DNA from: Gemmatimonadota bacterium
GTDB taxonomy: Bacteria; Gemmatimonadota; Gemmatimonadetes; Longimicrobiales; Longimicrobiaceae
Direction: 5' to 3'
Assembly (NCBI GenBank): GCA_019240375.1
Contig: JAFAYN010000043.1
Location: forward strand, 1 to 10,661
DNA length: 10,661 nt
Shown: piece after piece, positions 1 through 6,230 of the stretch
Position numbering within the stretch: the stretch's first letter is position 1
Layout of the letters: each line of letters opens with the position of its first letter
The notes under the pieces: model-generated
Told to the model about the DNA's origin: nothing
Seen by the model: only the letters and a program-made list of their open reading frames with translations
The model's database searches: none
Made by a program: the position numbers and the translations under genes

Positions 1-1009
1 TCCCCAGGAAGCGCGCCACCGAGTCCGCCGCGATCCCCGCGGTGCGGAGCCCGAGCGCGCTGGTGCCGAGCAGGGTCTGGTTGTCCCGCGCCTGCCGCCC
101 CAGCTGGTACGAGAGGTTGTAGAACGAGGAGTTGCGCCGGATCGGACCGGAGGCCATCCCCCCGAGGGACACGTCGGTATACTCGTTCCCCAGCGCCCGC
201 GCCGCCGGGTCGGTCCACTGCAATTGCGGCGAGGTGAGCTGGAGGTTCATCCCCCGCGAGCGGAAGTTGGAGCCCGATCCGGAGCGGATGTTGAAGCTCC
301 CGCCGCTGAACCCGCCGCGCGAAGGATCATAGGGCGAGGTGACGAGCGAGCTGGAGATCGCCGCGTCGCGGGGGAGCTGGCCGGCGCTGGTTGGCATCCC
401 GTTCAGCGTCACGTTGTTCTGGTCGGCGCCGAGGCCCAGGACGCTGAAGCCGTCCGCCTCCCCCTCCTGCCCCGGGACCAGCAGCACGCCCGGGAGCGAC
501 GCGGCCATCGCCGCGATGTCGCCCTGCTGCTCCAGCGGTACGCTCCCCGGCGAGACCACCTGCTCCGTCCCGCCCACGTCCGGCGTCCGCGAGTCGCGCT
601 CGACGCGCTGCCGGACGGGGGCCGTCACCACCAGCGTGTCGAGCGTCATCACCGCCAGCCGGGCGTCCGCGACCAGCACGTCCTCGTCCGCCAGGCGCTT
701 GATCTCGAACTGGCGCGAGGTGTAGCCGGGGAGCGAGTAGCCCATGATGTAGTCGCCCGTGCCACCCGGGAACGCGATCTGGAAGCTCCCCTGGTTGTTG
801 GTGCGCGACTCGCGCGTCACGCTTCCCGGGATGGAGGTCGCGGTGACGCGCACGTTGGGGAGCGGCTGCCCCTCCGTGGTGGTCACCTTGCCGCGGATCA
901 CGTCCGTCTGCGCGGCGAGCACGTGCGGAAGCGCGCCGAGCAGCGCCAGCAGGACGATCGCGAGCAAAAGCACGCGAGGCGGGGAGACACGGCCCGACGA
1001 TGAGTGCAT
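1..1009 (-). CDS. TonB-dependent outer-membrane receptor, N-terminal part (C-terminus beyond the left edge)
   Basis: The open frame gives 336 codons before the window edge. Residues 12-33 form a hydrophobic signal peptide ending LAAQ, a typical signal-peptidase I site; this is why the ATG at 1007-1009 is preferred, although no good Shine-Dalgarno precedes it. Residues about 36-120 (VIRGKVTTTEGQPLPNVRV...) look like the carboxypeptidase-regulatory-like beta-sandwich found in SusC/Oar-type receptors. TLDTLVVTAP at 122-131 resembles a TonB box. Residues about 150-250 form the plug, with LPGVLLVPG, NNVTLNGMP and YDPSRGGFSGG. The strands of the barrel begin after about 250. By family knowledge it imports a large ligand across the outer membrane using TonB/ExbBD energy. 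The substrate cannot be inferred. No SusD-like partner is visible, and the next gene upstream is unrelated, 182 bases away, so it probably has its own promoter. Confidence 0.9.
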   Translation of the reverse strand, partial: MHSSSGRVSPPRVLLLAIVLLALLGALPHVLAAQTDVIRGKVTTTEGQPLPNVRVTATSIPGSVTRESRTNNQGSFQIAFPGGTGDYIMGYSLPGYTSRQFEIKRLADEDVLVADARLAVMTLDTLVVTAPVRQRVERDSRTPDVGGTEQVVSPGSVPLEQQGDIAAMAASLPGVLLVPGQEGEADGFSVLGLGADQNNVTLNGMPTSAGQLPRDAAISSSLVTSPYDPSRGGFSGGSFNIRSGSGSNFRSRGMNLQLTSPQLQWTDPAARALGNEYTDVSLGGMASGPIRRNSSFYNLSYQLGRQARDNQTLLGTSALGLRTAGIAADSVARFLG

Positions 1010-1107
1010 GGGTGCTTCTGAATGGAGGTTTGGCGAGGAGTGCCGAAGCGCGGTGAGGAGCCGCTTTCCTGGAGGGGATGCAGAGCTGGGCTACGGCGAC
1101 GCGAACG

Positions 1108-1137
1108 ATAATGCCAGCGTCCGGGCGCCGCAATCAA
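1108..1137 (-). promoter_or_regulatory. Weak candidate promoter for the TonB-dependent receptor
   Basis: Reading the minus strand, TTGATT (1132-1137) and CATTAT (1108-1113) are 18 bases apart. Each matches the sigma-70 consensus at 4 of 6 positions. The start codon would lie about 100 bases downstream. Another possibility is TACTTTCG (minus strand, within 1143-1150), which resembles the TAnnTTTG element of Bacteroidota promoters. The rest of the 1010-1191 gap shows no gene and no clear terminator. Confidence 0.25.
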
Positions 1138-1191
1138 ATGTCCGAAAGTAGACGAATACCGATGCGCTGATAGAAACCGCGGAGACGAGGG

Positions 1192-1830
1192 TCAGTCTAT
1201 AGATGGCCTCAACACTGCCTCGTCGCCCACCAACCACACCTTCTCCCCTTCCATGACGGAACGGATGAATCGTGCACTCCGGGCCTGCCTGTCCGCCAGC
1301 TTCTGCGGTGTGTAGCGGGTCACGTTGACCTCACGCCCGAGCAGACCGGCCGCCTCCAGCGCCTCGCCACTGAGGGCCAGCCGGGTTTCAGGTTCCTCCA
1401 GCGCGCTGCCGAGCACGAACACGTCGATGTCGCTCTCCGGGTGGATGTCCGTCCCCGGTGCAAAGGAGCCGTAGATGAAGGCTCCCTCGATTCCCGGCAC
1501 CTCCGCCAGCGCGATCCCGAGCACTTCGGCGGGGTCGGCGAACTCGCGCACCATCTGCCGGAAGACCTGCCAGCGAGGGTGACCCGCGTCGGCGCGGAAG
1601 TACACCTTACGCCCTTCGCGCTCACGGCGGAGCATCCCGAGTTCCACCAGCCGCGCGAGTTCCTGCTGGAGCGACCGGCTGGAGAGACCCGTCACGCGCT
1701 GCAACGCACGAAAGTGCAGAACGGAATAGGGGTGCAGGACGAAGTGAGTGACCACCCGCGCCAGAGCCTCCGACGCCAGGATACGGGCCAGCGAGCCCCT
1801 AGGACGGTCGCGGGATGAGGGTGTAGACAT
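1192..1830 (-). CDS. Winged-helix DNA-binding / nucleotidyltransferase (MNT-like) fusion protein
   Basis: This 212-residue protein has two parts. Residues about 20-80 form a winged helix: FRALQRVTGLSSRSLQQELARLVELGMLRR is the helix-turn-helix, and EGRKVYFRA is the wing. Residues about 105-180 carry the polymerase-beta-like nucleotidyltransferase signature GS (121-122) followed by SDIDVF, with metal-binding candidates D134 and D136. The position where a third carboxylate is often found reads REVNVTRY, an Asn (N169). I recall REVN as common in this HTH-linked subfamily, so this may be normal. Related MNT domains act as antitoxins that modify HEPN toxins, but no HEPN gene is adjacent here. A self-regulating DNA-binding protein is as likely. 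There is no Shine-Dalgarno before the ATG; instead a perfect palindrome lies two bases upstream. The molecular target is unknown. Confidence 0.85.
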   Translation of the reverse strand: MSTPSSRDRPRGSLARILASEALARVVTHFVLHPYSVLHFRALQRVTGLSSRSLQQELARLVELGMLRREREGRKVYFRADAGHPRWQVFRQMVREFADPAEVLGIALAEVPGIEGAFIYGSFAPGTDIHPESDIDVFVLGSALEEPETRLALSGEALEAAGLLGREVNVTRYTPQKLADRQARSARFIRSVMEGEKVWLVGDEAVLRPSID

Positions 1831-1832
1831 GT

Positions 1833-1851
1833 TGCGCTAGAAAGTAGCGCA
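1833..1851 (-). promoter_or_regulatory. Perfect palindrome at the start of the HTH-nucleotidyltransferase gene, candidate operator
   Basis: TGCGCTA (1833-1839) and TAGCGCA (1845-1851) are exact inverted repeats with a 5-base spacer, GAAAG. They begin 2 bases upstream of the start codon at 1828-1830, where a ribosome binding site would be expected. The gene product carries a winged helix, so autoregulation by binding here is a natural inference. On the coding strand the centre reads TACTTTC, close to the Bacteroidota-type TAnnTTTG promoter element. That would give a nearly leaderless transcript. The palindrome is observed; both roles are inferred. Confidence 0.5.
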
Positions 1852-1892
1852 TGAATACAGCATCAGCAACGTGACACTCGCTGAAATCAAGA

Positions 1893-1925
1893 GCCCCCAG
1901 GCCCCGGTTGATGGGACCTGGGGGC
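1893..1925 (-). terminator. Rho-independent terminator after tRNA-Gln (and probably the whole hflX-ispE operon)
   Basis: Arms 1893-1905 and 1913-1925 pair over 13 bp around a 7-base loop. Read on the minus strand the only non-Watson-Crick pair is a G-U; on the plus strand it would be a C-A mismatch, so the hairpin suits minus-strand transcription. It is followed by TCTTGATTT, a modest U-rich tail. It lies 2 bases past the tRNA discriminator base. Confidence 0.75.
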
Positions 1926-1927
1926 GA

Positions 1928-1998
1928 TTGCCCCTGGAGGATTCGAACCTCCACCAGAAGTTCCAAAGACTCCTGTGCTGCCTTTACACCAAGGGGCA
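1928..1998 (-). tRNA. tRNA-Gln (anticodon TTG)
   Basis: The minus strand folds into a complete cloverleaf. The acceptor stem TGCCCCT/AGGGGCA has 7 pairs. The D arm is GTGT-AAAGGCA-GCAC with G18G19. The anticodon stem GGAGT/ACTTC encloses loop CTTTGGA, whose bases 34-36 are TTG, reading CAA and CAG. The variable loop is TGGT. The T arm is GGAGG-TTCGAAT-CCTCC. The discriminator is A, and CCA is not encoded. It starts 36 bases after the ispE stop with no clear terminator between, and may be processed from the operon transcript. Confidence 0.95.
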
Positions 1999-2003
1999 GC
2001 CGA

Positions 2004-2022
2004 GTCCCACTATGAGCGGGAC
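2004..2022 (-). other. Small hairpin between ispE and tRNA-Gln
   Basis: On the minus strand GTCCCGC and GTGGGAC pair over 7 bp (one G-U pair) around loop TCATA. No T-run follows, so it does not look like a terminator. It could mark a processing site for releasing the tRNA from an operon transcript. No convincing separate promoter for the tRNA is visible in the 36-base gap. Confidence 0.35.
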
Positions 2023-2034
2023 AAGCGGTGAAAT

Positions 2035-2940
2035 TTACGCCTGCGCGTCGGCAGGGTCAACCCGAACCGGCGGCATCGAAGCCAGAGTTTCCGCCCTCCA
2101 CACCGCCGGCCCCAGCCCCGTTATCCGCTCCGCCGCCGCCTCGCGCTCTGCCTCCGTCGCGAAGACCCCGTAGAGCGACGCACCGCTCCCCGACAGCAGA
2201 GAGACCTCCGCTCCGGCTTCCACCATCGCCCACTTCGCCTCGGCGAGCACGGGGACCTGCTCGAACGCGCCCGGCTCGAAGTCGTTGTCGGCCAGCGCGG
2301 CGACGCCGTCCCACCCGGAGAGTGCTTCCAGGCCGAAGGAGCACGCCTCCGGGGTGGTCCTCACGGCGCGGCGCTCGGCCACGCGCCGGAACGCCTCGCC
2401 CGTGGGCATGTCGACGCCGGGGTGAACCACCAGCACCGGGCGGACCGAGAGCGGAGGGAGCGCCAGGAGCCGCTCGCCGCGCCCCCAGCCCAGCGCCAGC
2501 GGGGAGCCGCACAAAAAGAACGGCACGTCGCTCCCCAGCTCGATCGCGATCTGCAGCAGCTCGGCGCTGGTGAACGGCTCCCCGTGCAGCGCGTTGAGGG
2601 CGCGCAGGGTGGCCGCCGCGTCCGAGCTTCCCCCACCCAGCCCCGCCGTCGACGGGATCCGCTTGGTCAGCTCGACGTCCAGCCCCGCCGTGGTCCCCAG
2701 CGTGTCGTGGAAGCGCTCCGCCGCCCGCACCACCAGGTTGCGCTCCGGCGGGCCCGTGTCCACCCCGCCGCGGACCGCCAGCCGGATCCCCGGCTCGCCG
2801 CAGCGGAGGTCCAGCGTATCGGCCAGCGACACGGCGCAGAACACCGTTTCCAGCGCGTGGTAGCCGGTGTCCTCGCGCGACAGGATGCGCAGGCGCAGGT
2901 TGACCTTGGCGGGCGCCTCCACGCGCGCGTGGTCCGTCAT
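2035..2940 (-). CDS. ispE: 4-diphosphocytidyl-2-C-methyl-D-erythritol kinase
   Basis: This GHMP-family kinase phosphorylates the 2-hydroxyl of CDP-methylerythritol with ATP, the fourth step of the MEP pathway to isoprenoids, in the cytoplasm. At 301 residues it has the usual length. APAKVNLRLRILSREDTGYH near the N-terminus contains the catalytic-region Lys (K12) and the substrate loop. PSTAGLGGGSSDAAA (97-110) is the phosphate-binding motif 2. GSDVPFF (136-142) carries the catalytic Asp, D138. LLSGSGASLYGVF is the C-terminal GHMP motif 3. The start ATG (2938-2940) overlaps the stop of the upstream membrane-protein gene as ATGA, which fixes the start and implies coupled translation. The same reading frame stays open far upstream, but that stretch is only the shadow of the membrane-protein gene. 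Confidence 0.97.
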   Translation of the reverse strand: MTDHARVEAPAKVNLRLRILSREDTGYHALETVFCAVSLADTLDLRCGEPGIRLAVRGGVDTGPPERNLVVRAAERFHDTLGTTAGLDVELTKRIPSTAGLGGGSSDAAATLRALNALHGEPFTSAELLQIAIELGSDVPFFLCGSPLALGWGRGERLLALPPLSVRPVLVVHPGVDMPTGEAFRRVAERRAVRTTPEACSFGLEALSGWDGVAALADNDFEPGAFEQVPVLAEAKWAMVEAGAEVSLLSGSGASLYGVFATEAEREAAAERITGLGPAVWRAETLASMPPVRVDPADAQA

Positions 2941-4007
2941 CCGCGCCTCCCGCCGCTCCCGGTGAGCGGGAGCGGCTCCGCCTCGATCGCCTCCTCCACC
3001 GCCTCGCCGCTGTGCTCCACGTCGCTCCAGCGCAGGTTGAGCTTCCACAGGTAGTACAGCCCGATCAGCGTCACCGGGATGAAGCCGCCGATGTGGAAGC
3101 CGATGGCGAACGACACCGCCCGCCCCGCCGGCACGCCCCACAACCCGAGCCCCAGCTTGGACGCCGCCTCGAAGGGCCCGAAGAAGCCGGGCGACGAGGG
3201 GATGGACACCGCCAGGCTCACCAGCGACTGGAGGAAGACGGCCCCGGCGTACGGGACCTGCGTGATCCCGAAGGCGCGGAAGGCGAAGAGCGAGGAAAGG
3301 GCGAGGAACGACCACTGCGCCAGCGCCCACGCCAGCGACACCAGGAAGAGGCCGGGGTCGCGGAGCACGCCGAGCCCGCCCAGGAAGGAGCGGAGCGCTT
3401 CCACCAGCGGACGGCGCAGCCGCTCCGGGAGGAGGCGCCCGGCGACGCGGTCGATCACCGCCACCGAGCGCTCCGGCGCCAGCGCCAGCACGAACAACGT
3501 CACGCCCAGAATCCCCGTCCCGATCCCGACCGCCCGCGCCGCGACGCGCGGGTCCATCCCGCCGACGAGGTTCATCGCCGGGAAGCCCGGGTAGGCCATG
3601 GCCGCGAACAGGAGCCCCACCACCGCCACCCCGTCGAACACCCGCTCCATCACCAGCGACCCGACCACCGAGCCGACCGGGATCCCGGTCAGGCGGCTGA
3701 GCGTGAAGATGCGCGCCAGCTCCCCCATGCGGGCGGGGAGGAGGTTGTTGGCCGCGAAGCCCACCGACACCGCGGCGTAGCGCGGGCGGAAGGGGACCTG
3801 GCGGGCCACCGGGCGCAGCAGCGTCGCCCAGCGGAGCGCGCGCACCGCCAGCCCCGAGGTGGCGACCGCGATGGCGAGGGCGAAGTAGAGGGGGTCGGCG
3901 TTCCGGATGTGGAACACCACCTCCGCAAAAGAAACATCGCGGAGAGCCCACCAGAGCAGCAGGAGGCTCACCGCGATCCCGAGGACCGCTTTGTAGTTGA
4001 ACTTCAT
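2937..4007 (-). CDS. Flippase-like integral membrane protein (YbhN/AglD2, LPG-synthase transmembrane-domain family)
   Basis: The 356-residue protein has roughly eight hydrophobic segments; the first is at residues 7-21 (AVLGIAVSLLLLWWA). Family marks are RALRWATLL (56-64), the block GFAANNLLPARMGELAR (83-99), ERVFD (121-125) and SIPSSPGFFGPFEAA. These are typical of the UPF0104 family, which matches the membrane half of MprF and has been proposed to flip or move lipids and polyprenyl-linked substrates. The soluble lysyl-transferase half of MprF is absent. The start ATG follows the preceding stop with one intervening base and no Shine-Dalgarno, so translation probably depends on the upstream gene. 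Its place next to ispE is suggestive of polyprenyl lipid metabolism but does not prove it. Confidence 0.88.
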   Translation of the reverse strand: MKFNYKAVLGIAVSLLLLWWALRDVSFAEVVFHIRNADPLYFALAIAVATSGLAVRALRWATLLRPVARQVPFRPRYAAVSVGFAANNLLPARMGELARIFTLSRLTGIPVGSVVGSLVMERVFDGVAVVGLLFAAMAYPGFPAMNLVGGMDPRVAARAVGIGTGILGVTLFVLALAPERSVAVIDRVAGRLLPERLRRPLVEALRSFLGGLGVLRDPGLFLVSLAWALAQWSFLALSSLFAFRAFGITQVPYAGAVFLQSLVSLAVSIPSSPGFFGPFEAASKLGLGLWGVPAGRAVSFAIGFHIGGFIPVTLIGLYYLWKLNLRWSDVEHSGEAVEEAIEAEPLPLTGSGGRRG

Positions 4008-4008
4008 A

Positions 4009-5487
4009 TCAGGGGGTTGTCGGGGCCTCCCGGCCGAGGGCCACCAGGTCGAAGACTTCCGCGAGCAGGTCGCGCAGCCCGGGCGCGCCGCCGTCCGCGG
4101 CCAGGCGCTCGATCTCCGGGCGCAGGTCGAGCGCCGCGCCCAGGGCCGCGTCCCCGCGCAGGAGGAGCGACTCGATGGGAATGACGTCATCCGCGGACTC
4201 CGCCGGCTCCGGGGGAGCGCCGGGAGCCTCGGGCGACGCGGACGCCTCCGCGGATGCAGGAGCTTCGGCGGGCGTTTCCGGCGCGGCGGCCGGCTGCGCC
4301 CCCGCCGCGGACGCGCCGGGGAGTGCTCCGCGCAGCCGGGCGAGCGCGGCGCGTGCCTCCGCCGCCGATCCCGCGTCGCGCAGCTCTCCGGCGGCACGCT
4401 CGGCGGCGTCGCGCACGGCCGCGATCCCGTAGGTCCCCGCCAGCTCGCCCACCGACTGCGCCAGCCGTCCGAGCTGCCCGGCCACGCGGGTGAAGCGCTT
4501 TTCGCGGCGTGGGGCCAGGTCGGAGATCAGCGCCTCGGCGCGGTCCAGGAAACCGGTGGCCTCCAGGCGCAGGAAGCGCTCGACCTCCTCGCGGGCGCCG
4601 CCCCCGGACGCCGTCTGCACCGGCGCCAGCGGGGAGGACAGGACGTGTGGGCCCGCGTCGTCGTAAAAGAAGGCGCTGATGGGGAGGACGTCGTCCTCCG
4701 ACTCCGCTTCCCGGTCGCCCGCGTCGCTCAGGCGGTCACGCGACTCGCGGAAGGGCGCCAGCTCCGCGTCGGGCGCCGCCTCGCCCCGCTCCAGCGCCGC
4801 CAGACCGCCGCGCAGCGCCCCGGACGCCGCGGCGAACAGTTCCAGGTGCGCGTCGGTCAGCGGGGTGGGCTGGGCGAGGATCGCCTGGACGGCATCCTCC
4901 ACCCCCTCCAGCACCTCCTGGATCGGGGCCAGGCTCGCGACCCCGGCCATCCCGCGGAGGGGGCGCATCCGGCGCACCACCGAGCGCAGCGGCTCACGCT
5001 CCTCCGGCGTGCGGCGCAGCTCCTCCCCCAGGTGATCCAGCTCCGACACCACCCCCACCACCTCGCGGCGCAGGAAGTCGAGGAGCTGGTCGCCGGGGGT
5101 CTCGGTCCGCTGCACCGGCCCCCGCTCCAGGTGGAAGGGCTCCCACCGGGACACCGCCTCGCGCGCCCGCGCCGACTCCGCCGCGCCCCACTGCCCGCGC
5201 GCCCGGACCAGCGCCCGCAGGTCGTCCACGGTGCGGATGGCGAGGGCGCGAAGCTCCTCGCTCCAGGGGAGGCTCCGCTCGTGCAGGCCGCGCGCCGCCG
5301 ACTCCAGCGCCTCGGCCACCCCGGCGATCTCCGCCTCCTGCGCCACCCGCGCGCTCCCGCGCACGCCGCGTGACAGCCGGAACAGGCGCTCCGCGTCGGG
5401 CGTGCCGCCCTGGGTGAGCAGGGCGTCCAGCTGCTCCAGGAACTCGCCTGCTTCCAGCGCGAAGTAGTCGCTCAGGGAGTGGGACAT
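4009..5487 (-). CDS. Protein with three degenerate Hpt-like helical modules (phosphoacceptor histidines lost)
   Basis: This 492-residue, soluble, mostly helical protein resembles the CheA P1/Hpt fold three times. Module 1 (about 1-105) has DYFALEAGEFLEQLDALL then FRLSRGVRGSA; aligned to the Hpt core F-R-x-x-H-x-L-K-G-x-A, the His position is R40. Module 2 (about 132-235) has VRRMRPLRGMAG, with R175 at that position. Module 3 (about 298-390) has FTRVAGQLGRLA, with G337 there. Linkers hold a repeated motif, ESEDDVLPIS (262-271) and ESADDVIPIE (430-439), the second after an Ala/Pro-rich stretch (391-432). The C-terminal 45 residues look helical. No kinase or receiver domain is present. Without histidines it cannot act as a normal phosphorelay and may be a scaffold or decoy; this is inference. 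It starts 17 bases after pdxJ and ends one base before the membrane-protein gene. The exact role is unknown. Confidence 0.65.
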   Translation of the reverse strand: MSHSLSDYFALEAGEFLEQLDALLTQGGTPDAERLFRLSRGVRGSARVAQEAEIAGVAEALESAARGLHERSLPWSEELRALAIRTVDDLRALVRARGQWGAAESARAREAVSRWEPFHLERGPVQRTETPGDQLLDFLRREVVGVVSELDHLGEELRRTPEEREPLRSVVRRMRPLRGMAGVASLAPIQEVLEGVEDAVQAILAQPTPLTDAHLELFAAASGALRGGLAALERGEAAPDAELAPFRESRDRLSDAGDREAESEDDVLPISAFFYDDAGPHVLSSPLAPVQTASGGGAREEVERFLRLEATGFLDRAEALISDLAPRREKRFTRVAGQLGRLAQSVGELAGTYGIAAVRDAAERAAGELRDAGSAAEARAALARLRGALPGASAAGAQPAAAPETPAEAPASAEASASPEAPGAPPEPAESADDVIPIESLLLRGDAALGAALDLRPEIERLAADGGAPGLRDLLAEVFDLVALGREAPTTP

Positions 5488-5504
5488 GGCTCGGTGTGGG
5501 AGGG

Positions 5505-6230
5505 TCAGGCGCGGGCGCGGCGGACGATCTCGGCCATCTCGCGCGTGGCGCGCTCCAGCCCCACGAGCACCGCGCGGCTGACGATGGAGTGGCCGATGTT
5601 CAGTTCCTCGATCTCCGGGACGGCGGCGACCAGGGTGACGTTCTCGTAGGTGAGGCCGTGCCCGGCGTGCACCGCCATCCCCAGCGTGTGCCCCAGCGCG
5701 GCGGCGCGGCGCAGGCGCCCGAGCTGCTCGTGGCGCTCGGCGCCGCGGGTGTTGGCGTACTCGCCCGTGTGCAGCTCCACCGCTTCGACACCCAGGTCGG
5801 CGGAGGCGCGCAGCGCGTCCGGGTCGGGGTCGATGAAGAGCGAGGTGCGGATCCCCGCCCCCCTCAGCCGCTCCACCGCCTCGCCCAGGTGGCGGCGCGC
5901 GTCGGGGGTGCCGAGCGCCAGCCCGCCCTCGGTGGTGACCTCCTCGCGCTTCTCGGGGACGAGCGTCGCCTGCATCGGGCGCCACTCCACCGCCAGGGCC
6001 AGCACCTCGGAGGCGGCGGCCAGCTCCAGGTTGATCCCGGTGCGGGCGGTCTCCAGGAGGAGCCGGACGTCGCGGTCCTGGACGTGGCGGCGGTCCTCGC
6101 GCAGGTGGACGGTGATCCCGTCGGCGCCGCCCAGCTCGGCGAGCACCGCGGCGCGCACCGGGTCCGGCTCGTCCGTGCGGCGCGCCTGCCGCACCGTGGC
6201 GACGTGGTCGATGTTGACGTACAGCCTCAC
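5505..6230 (-). CDS. pdxJ: Pyridoxine 5'-phosphate synthase
   Basis: PdxJ condenses 1-deoxy-D-xylulose 5-phosphate with 3-amino-2-oxopropyl phosphate to form pyridoxine 5'-phosphate, the ring-closing step of DXP-dependent vitamin B6 synthesis, in the cytoplasm. The 241-residue length fits the family. Visible marks are [14 protein letters not shown] at the N-terminus, [13 protein letters not shown] (42-54), GINLELA (65-71), LHTGEYAN (153-160), [12 protein letters not shown] (187-198) and [12 protein letters not shown] (209-220). These include the expected active-site His, Glu and phosphate-binding residues. The start is a GTG (6228-6230) overlapping the upstream stop as GTGA, which places MRLYVNIDH at the family's normal N-terminus. 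No other B6 gene is seen in the window. Confidence 0.97.
   Translation of the reverse strand: MRLYVNIDHVATVRQARRTDEPDPVRAAVLAELGGADGITVHLREDRRHVQDRDVRLLLETARTGINLELAAASEVLALAVEWRPMQATLVPEKREEVTTEGGLALGTPDARRHLGEAVERLRGAGIRTSLFIDPDPDALRASADLGVEAVELHTGEYANTRGAERHEQLGRLRRAAALGHTLGMAVHAGHGLTYENVTLVAAVPEIEELNIGHSIVSRAVLVGLERATREMAEIVRRARA

Noticed and set aside
1831..1998. tRNA-Gln as an integration site for an island carrying the nucleotidyltransferase gene
   Set aside because: No second copy of the tRNA 3' end, no integrase and no composition shift were seen in the neighbouring sequence.
2941..3951. Upstream extension of the ispE reading frame to give a 638-residue fusion protein
   Set aside because: The extension is a low-complexity Arg/Gly/Pro/Ala shadow of the real membrane-protein gene in another frame. 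IspE has its normal length from 2940.
3012..4184. Long plus-strand open frames opposite the minus-strand operon (also at 4175-5373, 5496-6548 and 7277-8565)
   Set aside because: High GC leaves long antisense frames open. Their translations are Arg/Pro/Gln/Ser-rich without domains, and the minus-strand frames encode recognised families.
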